Origin: Rheum nobile
Taxonomy: Eukaryota > Streptophyta > Magnoliopsida > Caryophyllales > Polygonaceae
Assembly: GCA_027886185.1 (NCBI GenBank)
Contig: WOAB01000619.1
Location: 9,734,001 to 9,798,000 of the forward strand
Length of the DNA stretch: 64,000 nucleotides
Direction: 5' to 3'
This document shows, one piece after another, positions 57,959 through 64,000 of the stretch (its first letter is position 1; each line of letters opens with the position of its first letter). Under the pieces are notes generated by a model that searched no databases, was not told where the DNA came from, and saw nothing but the letters and a program-made list of their open reading frames with translations. The translations under genes and the position numbers were made by a program.

Positions 57959-59049
57959 TCACCTGAAGAGCCTTGAAAAGCATCCACCTTGCTGAAGAAC
58001 AGAGAACAACCAAAATGAGGTGGAAATCACAGATTATAACTACAATATGGTAAACAAACCGGCAAGTATCATCTAGAAACTCTATGGTAAATGGGCATAT
58101 TCGTACCTTGTGTTGTTTGATTGGGTAAGTAGGAGTGTGCCTCTTATGTGTTGGAGGATTGGCTACATTGGGAACATTTACTTTCTTCTTATCCCCATGA
58201 AGCTTATCAAAAACAATTGTATAGCCACCAACTTGTGTCGGGTTATCGTTCTAGCCACCAAACACGGGAACACTAACACCTCTACCCGGCTGCAAGTGAA
58301 AATTGAAGAAGATCAGGAACACGATTTGTCAAAAGTCAAATCAACAGTAAGAGAATCAAGAAACTCAAGAAAATGACTTACATTTTGAGCTCTATGGGAA
58401 GGTGGCGTCTGTTGAGGCTTCCCAGTTGCACCTTGATTGTTGTCAAAATCGCGACCCCTTCCTCCCGTCCCAGGATGAAGAGGAGGCGATTGCTTGTCGT
58501 TGGGCTCACCTCCAAGGAATTTCACCCCTTGTGGTTTAGGATGAGGTTCTTTGGGTTGTCGGGTGGGACCCACATCCCGGTTCATCTGAGGCTCATTTGA
58601 ACTTGCCTTGCCTTAGTTTTCAAAGAACTGAGTGTAAGGGACCTCATCACCACCCTCCCAAGCAAAAAACTTGGGTTGATGTTGTTGATGCTGCTTTGGA
58701 GGAGCATTGGGTTATTGGGTGGGACCCACATCCCGGATCATCCGAGGCTCATTTGGGTTTGCTTTGCCTTTGTATCAAAGAATTGAGTGTAAGGGACCCC
58801 GTCTCCACCATCCTAAGCACCAAACTTGGGTTGTTGTTGTCGTCGTTGTTGTTGTTGCTTCTGCTTAGGTTTGGTGTGGTCAGGAGCATCTGCAGGTGTT
58901 GACACATCTCGGTTCATTTTGATGTCGTTTGGGTTTATGATTGGACCACCAGTATTACCCTTTCGAGCTACCTCAAAAACAAGCGGTATATGCAACTTCT
59001 CCATTCTCCCAAGAGCCAAACTTTGGTACTTTGGACTGTTGAACCACAA
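57959..59049 (-). pseudogene. RIN4-like protein with NOI modules, copy 2
   Basis: Paralogue of 47827-48924 with the same exon plan, ending QGGCFSRLFR (stop 57959-57961). The poly-Gln linker is open here (QKQQQQRRQQQPKFGA), but the next Trp is a TAG, a TAA lies in the following linker, and an extra A in the first module shifts the frame (near 58976). Because the lesions differ from copy 1, the shared ancestor could have been intact. Confidence 0.75.
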
Positions 59050-59363
59050 AATTGAAGAACCATATTATTATACTCAGCCCAATGTGGTGTCGTCATATTG
59101 TAAAAAACTACCCTATGCTCATCGACTCATCACAAGATAGACACTCTAGTCTACCTACTTTGTCATAAGGTCATAACAATTATGATATGGAAACTAAAAA
59201 TGCATATAAAAATATTATCTTTTCACTTTGTAGGCTACCATTATGCAAGAAAATGTGGAATTTAGTGGAAGCCAATACATATATTGAGAGTGTGAACTAA
59301 GGTCAATGTATCCAAGGAAGATAGACTAATCAACTGAATACATATCCACACTAGGGCACCATC

Positions 59364-59640
59364 GGCTCCGTTCAAGTATCTTGTGCAACAATGCAAGCAA
59401 CTGATGTCCGATGCATCTTGGGTCGTGAATCTGAAGCATATTTTTGGGCAAAGTAATCAATCGACGGACTGGTTGGCTAGATTTGGGGCCATCACTACCC
59501 GACATTTACTGTTTTTGATCAGCCACGTAGTGGTCTTAATGTTGTTCTTGAAGTTGACTTCTTTATGAGTGAAGATATGTAAGCTCAAGTTTATTGAATA
59601 ATACCGGATATATCCTTCTTTAGTACACAAAAAAAAGCAA
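59364..59640 (+). pseudogene. LINE 3' fragment, unit 3
   Basis: Copy of 44838-45110 with the same left breakpoint. It includes the RNase H end (HIFGQSNQSTDWLARFG) and an A-rich tail. Confidence 0.85.
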
Positions 59641-59904
59641 CAAAAACAAACCCACCTAAATTTTTTTATAAAAGGCCTTCACATATGAGGTGAAGGTAGA
59701 GTCTGAAGAGATTTAAAATATTATGTTGTAATTGATGCTCGATTACACACCAAATGCAATCTAACTTGACATCAGAAAGTAAAACAAGAGCCACCACATC
59801 AAATTCAATTGACAGATTTTAGACTATGATGAGCCATAGAATATCAAATGCATCATACATGGCGTTGAGTTTGTGATATTCCAATTCAAAAACAAGAAAA
59901 GAAT

Positions 59905-60724
59905 TCATCTCCAGAAATGCTTCTTGACTGAAACAGCTTCCATTGCGAAGCTCTTACATTCGACGTACTCGTTTTGCTCCTCGGTAACGAACTCGTCCTC
60001 CGGCAGTCCATCTACGAACGCCTCCACCATGTGCATCACATAGCATCCTGGCAGTCCCGGATACGAGAACGAATCCCTCTGCTCAACTTTCTTCTCATAA
60101 GAACCCAACAAGATCTTCACGATCTCGCCACAATCGACAGCATCGCCGAGGATCGAGCTGAGTTCTTCCATAACAGCGCGCTTAACAGTGGAATCGATGT
60201 CCTCGCCGGACTTTAATTTCTCAGACAACGACCGGTTAAGGCGGCAAACGAAGCCGTGGGAGAGCTCCTGGTGTGATTCGAGGAGGATCCGATCACCTGG
60301 ACCGACGATTCGAACGGAGATGACCTCGAGATTACGAACGGGAGGGGTGGTGTCGATTAGGGAGGTTTCGCCTTCGGCGACCTCAAGCCAGAAGTTGTGG
60401 ACGTTCTTGGTGCCGGGCTTGGTGCCCCAGGCGATGAAGGCGTCCTGCTAGAGCCGATGCCGTAGCCAATCGGAGAGAGATTGAGGCATTAGGAAGGGGT
60501 GCGCGGAGGTGAAATTAGGGATAGGGTTCTTGGACATGGTGATTGTGGTGGTGGTGGTGGAAGAGAGGAGGAGGAAGCGGCGATTACAGGTGGAGATGGA
60601 TTTGGGAGGATGGTGGTGTTTAGGGGAGGTGAAAAGGACGAAGAGGGAGAGAGCGGTGAGGAGGAAATCAGGGAGGGTGATGGAATTGGAGGGCAAGTGG
60701 TTGTTAGAAGATGGCGGCGGAGGA
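59905..60724 (-). pseudogene. Nudix-like gene, copy 3
   Basis: It is longer than copy 2 and lacks copy 2's internal deletion. Near the 3' end a deletion after HFWR brings an early TGA (59905-59907). A TAG at 60448-60450 replaces Gln in the LQPDAF motif. The 5' end is cut at 60725 by the LTR, at the same nucleotide as in copy 2. Confidence 0.85.
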
Positions 60725-61992
60725 TGTGGGAGCTGGGCTCAAGGCCTACTAAAGAAAAAGACCCCATACTCATTTTTTTTAGGTTAAAATAAAAGAAAGT
60801 CTGCAAGGAGAAAAATGGGGCTTCACTTTCAGGAGTTGAGGGGCTGCAATTTCGGAGGCACTGGGAGACGAGAGCAGCAATTGGGAAAGGGAGAGATCTC
60901 ATCTTGGTGGCTTTAATGGCTGGAGCACTAGAGATATTTCTCAGGGAAAGAGCTAGAAATTCTCCCTCCTTTCTTCCTTAGCACTGCCCCAATCTGCATC
61001 TCGAATCGGAAACCATGGTGGCGTCCTCCAGCTACGGTCTGAACTGTAAGCTCCATCCGCTTGTAATCCTGGACATTTCCAATCACTATACCGGTCAGGA
61101 TCCGAACTCAACCCGCTACCGCCGGCGATTCCCCCTTGCTGACGCCTTCTAGAGGTTTCGATTACGTCATTGGCATATAGAAGGGGAGGATTGTCGAGAT
61201 CTTCAATAACTTCGAGCTCCTCTATGGTCCGGATACGTTGCCTCTCGACTGTCTCTTCCTTGAAAAGGAGCAAGAGCTTTGTGAGTACTACTCTTACTGT
61301 GGCTTGTTTAATCTCTTCACGAGGTTATAACTTTATATATTGTTGATACGAGAGTGTGCTTGAAGGCTAATTGGCTTAGATTCCAAAAATTGGCCCGTAT
61401 TAGAGCAAGTGATGGATAGCTAGTGAGCTTTAGCACTTGGCTTGATATGGGAGACGATTATATAGCTTTTGGGATCGGCCATACTTGCTTGATGTCTTGT
61501 TTGAATGCTAGAAAGTTTATGTTAGCCCAGTAATGTGCCGTTGGTGGAATAATTGCCACTAAAAGGTCTGATGCCCGACTAATGAAATAAATGATGAGTG
61601 TACTCGTCCAAAGGTAAGTTTGTTGGATAGGTGGGCATCTCTCGATCTTATATTATATATATATGTATTATGTATATATGCATTTTTATATGGAAAACTG
61701 ACTTGAGCATTGGAGAGCCCGCCCCCGGGGAAGCCATCTCCGGGGCATTTTACAGGTGAATCTGGCGTCCGAGAAAGTTGCCGAAGCTCAAGGACAACCA
61801 TGTACGATCTGGAGAAGTATGAAGGGATATTATCTGCATCTGAATTGAAGCATGGAGCCAGAGGCCCCATCCTACGCGAAGCCAGTGACCCAAAAGTTGT
61901 TGAGGATGTCCCCAAACAAAAAATCATTGATAAATCCGAGTTGAGGGTGTGTTGACCCTTAGCACCTTCACGAAGCTTTGAATCGGAATTCA
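60725..61992 (+). repeat. CSN6-bearing LTR, unit 3 (1,268 bp, uninterrupted)
   Basis: TGTGGGAGCTGGG...GGAATTCA, followed by ACCC and the primer-binding site. It is the reference for the LTR split by the nested element in unit 2, showing the empty site 'gctagaaag|tttatgtt' at 61511-61515. Confidence 0.82.
61015..61327 (+). pseudogene. CSN6 exon 1 fragment, unit 3 copy
   Basis: Same fragment as 51532-51846, with an extra G near 61138 shifting the frame after RYRRRFP. It retains the GTGAGTACT donor. Confidence 0.85.
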
Positions 61993-61996
61993 ACCC

Positions 61997-62014
61997 TGGC
62001 GTCATCCGTGGGGA
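61997..62014 (+). other. Primer-binding site of the CSN6-bearing LTR element
   Basis: TGGCGTCATCCGTGGGGA, four bases after the LTR end. It has the TGG start and GC-rich form of other plant gypsy primer sites; the tRNA was not identified. Confidence 0.65.
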
Positions 62015-62355
62015 CTTCCTCACACACTAGGAACGCTTATGTCATGCCGAAATGCCCACTCTATGGAGAACCTCCAACAACCAAGCTCTACTACACTCCA
62101 CTTCAGCTTTGGTTAGCCTTTCACTCCTTTCTACTTATACTTCGCGTAGCTCTCACTGCTTTACCTTTGTTTTTGCATAGGCTTTACGACATCTTACAAC
62201 GGCTGGGCCGACGCAATCTATGGTATCACTCCGCTCGCCACCACTTATGCCTTTTACAAGGATGCAAGAAGAAAGGCAATATGTGGCCGAAAAGGAAGAG
62301 ACGCTGCACTTTAGAGCAAGTGGAGCAACATCATGAGAAAAACTAGCGGGGTATC
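62015..62355 (+). other. Start of internal region, CSN6-bearing element, unit 3
   Basis: Aligns to 55098-55445 of unit 2. A 24-bp stretch of unit 2 near 55281-55306 is missing here. No recognised protein. It is cut by the LTR element at 62356. Confidence 0.6.
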
Positions 62356-63493
62356 TGTAGGATCGTGATTGTTAGAAAATAACTTAAGGAACTCAGAATA
62401 TGAATTCTAAGTTCCCTTCGCAGCGGAAATAAACAATCAAACAAATAACAAGTTCCTTATAGTGGAAACCTTTGATTGCCAACTAGCAATCCAGGATAAA
62501 AACCACTACCTTTCTTTCGAAATGATTTCAAGGTCTACTTCTTGATTTCTTATCTCTTTTGGTTACAGCTTATCCTAGGAACAAACACACAGTTTCTTTG
62601 CCTTACACACAGTTAGGCAATCCTAGATAACTTAACACAATCAATAATTAATCCAAGAAACAGACCTTCTTACCTAGGAACTATCACTTACAGTCACAGG
62701 AACTTAGCACTCAGCTCTTCTCTTCCTTGACTGGTTCCTCTTGATCTCGGTTTGCTTTGATGATCTTATTTGAAGGTTCACACTTGATATTTGCTAATGA
62801 GTGTGACTCGTATTTCAGTGCATGAAGATAACTCTCTTGAGTTAGTCTTCCTTTTATAGAGGATTCTTCGCAGCTTAATCCTCTCTGGATTCCCACAGAT
62901 TGAGCTTGCCCTAGGATCAGTGGTTCTCCTTGGTCCACGTTGTTCTTGGCATGTTCAAACAACCTAGGCAGCTCAGAATCTCTCTTGGTTGGTCAACTAC
63001 CTCAGACGAGTCTTGCTATGTCGTTGTTCAAGTGCTTTCGTCTGAGGTTGAGCAAGCTGGGTGCTTGGGAACTGTCTTCTGGATAGTGACATCTCTATGT
63101 CCTGTCGCTTTCATCTTTTCTGTCCGAGGTTCAGCGTTTCTGGGTATCTTGTTGTTTTGTTCTGGACATTGGCAGACCTTTGGAAACTTCGGACAAGTCG
63201 TTTTCAACAACTTTTGTCCTAGGTTGTGTGTTCCCAGATTTCTCGGAAATTGCAGCCTTGCATGCTACCTTTCTGGGTACACCTGGGTTCCTCTAGGTTC
63301 CTTATTCTGTCTTGTTCCTTTGGTTCTTTTTGTCCTGTTTGGTTTTCTTGCCTTTGGTATATTCCTGTGATTCCTTAAAACACATCTTTGAGATAAAACA
63401 TTAGTATCATAATATTTGTCATCTTCAAAAGTAGAGAAACTGAGGAAAGGAACTCTCAGGGGAACCGAGGTTCCAGAGTTCCGTTTCCTAACA
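62356..63493 (-). mobile_element. 3' LTR (1,138 bp) of a minus-strand LTR element leaving the window
   Basis: On minus it starts TGTTAGGAAACGGAACTC (63493) and ends CACGATCCTACA (62356). GTATC at 62351-62355 is the expected target duplication, whose partner must lie beyond the window. It is the same family as the solo LTR 37682-38556, judging from shared start and end and several shared blocks. Copia-type placement is inferred from the LTR and polypurine-tract style. Confidence 0.82.
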
Positions 63494-63508
63494 ATTTCCC
63501 CCTTTTTG
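63494..63508 (-). other. Polypurine tract
   Basis: The minus strand reads AAAAAGGGGGAAAT directly before the LTR. Confidence 0.85.
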
Positions 63509-64000
63509 ATGATGACAAATACAAGGAACCTGACAACATAATATGACTTGAATTTCATGAGACCATATTGAGTTTTAAGGGATTTTCAATATTACAGAGT
63601 AATGAGGAACATTCAATGGTTGCAAATTCCCCCTAAGCAAGTGAACGAGTTTATTTCAAATTCCCCCTTAGAAGTAGAACTAGTTCAGAGTTCCTATTAG
63701 TCAAGTGGTTTCCAAAGTTCAAGGTTCCTATCCTTTTCTTCCCCCTTTTGACATCATCGAAAAGATTAAATGCTAGTTAAGAACAGGATATCCAAGTGAA
63801 TATGCAAATGCATCAATCCCATAACAGAAGTATAATGGAAACTTAGGGAAAAGACAAATTGATCATTGGAACGAAACCAAAAGATAGTCATTAAAACTTA
63901 ACACTGATCATTGTTCATAGAAAGGATAAGATAAGCCACAAAACAACACAAACTAATAACTTAACAACCACCGACAAGAACCAACAACAAAATAACAAAC
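63509..64000 (-). mobile_element. 3' internal region of the same element (partial)
   Basis: Non-coding here, with repeated 'attcccccttaga'- and 'tttgacatcatc'-type words similar to 3' untranslated stretches of plant copia elements. It continues past the window edge. Confidence 0.55.

Larger units (their letters stand above)
49240..59363. repeat. Tandem unit 2 (LINE 3' end, Nudix-like, LTR elements, RIN4-like)
   Basis: Begins at the same LINE position as unit 1. It is swollen to 10.1 kb by a retroposon, an LTR element and a nested LTR element. It has lost the Nudix 5' end and the spacer equivalent to 46.2-47.8 kb. Confidence 0.8.
59364..62355. repeat. Tandem unit 3 (partial)
   Basis: Third unit beginning at the same LINE breakpoint. 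It contains the LINE tail, Nudix-like copy 3 and the CSN6-bearing LTR, ending where a new LTR element enters at 62356. The later part of the unit, if present, lies beyond the window. Confidence 0.8.

Noticed and set aside
62930..63370. Plus-strand 146-codon hydrophobic frame
   Set aside because: Lies wholly within the 62356-63493 LTR, antisense to the element.

Overview
This is plant nuclear DNA, most likely from a eudicot. It has GT-AG introns, plant-type SDE3, RIN4/NOI, COP9-subunit and DUF1985/Ulp1 sequences, and plant transposable elements of nearly every class. It is gene-poor, transposon-dense, heterochromatin-like sequence. Almost every coding region is broken. The one long reading frame that looks intact and is not clearly a transposon gene is a small divergent Nudix-like protein at 45390-46253 (minus).

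Layout. 1-1260: 3' part of a decayed SDE3/MOV10-type RNA helicase. 1.8-16.7 kb: Mutator-like (MULE) territory, with a decayed transposase on plus (3.1-6.1 kb) and two Ulp1-like cysteine-protease genes on minus (7.9-10.0 kb and 11.5-15.2 kb, the latter with an N-terminal DUF1985). Each protease gene carries a nonsense codon in its protease region. 16.8-21.5 kb: a plant-mobile-domain fragment, a ~72-bp satellite array with a solo LTR of the 5S-rRNA-bearing Cassandra type inside it, and a hAT/MITE-like insertion.

21.5-45.1 kb: one L1-type LINE (endonuclease, reverse transcriptase, zf-RVT, RNase H) split by a 19,058-bp insertion with a 5-bp target duplication (AGAAA). That insertion is a minus-strand, non-coding Ty3/gypsy-type derivative with three ~3.3-kb LTRs and two very small internal domains. 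It contains a 5'-truncated Helitron (Rep-helicase pseudogene, 28.0-34.3 kb) and a solo LTR of another family (37.7-38.6 kb). Nesting is three levels deep.

44.8-62.4 kb: a tandem array of a composite unit (LINE 3' end, Nudix-like gene, multi-NOI RIN4-like gene), starting at the same LINE breakpoint at 44838, 49240 and 59364. The second and third units share an LTR element (LTR ~1.27 kb) inserted in the Nudix-like gene. Its LTR itself carries exon 1 and part of an intron of COP9 signalosome subunit 6. In unit 2 that LTR is interrupted by a gag-bearing LTR element (52032-54596). Unit 3 keeps the empty site. Two junctions contain short templated 'filler' copies. 62.4-64.0 kb: the LTR, polypurine tract and start of the internal region of another minus-strand LTR element that runs off the window and belongs to the same family as the solo LTR at 37.7 kb.

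No operon, CRISPR, tRNA gene or intact rRNA gene was seen. All calls come from reading the sequence and ORF translations. No database search was run, and copy comparisons were done by eye.
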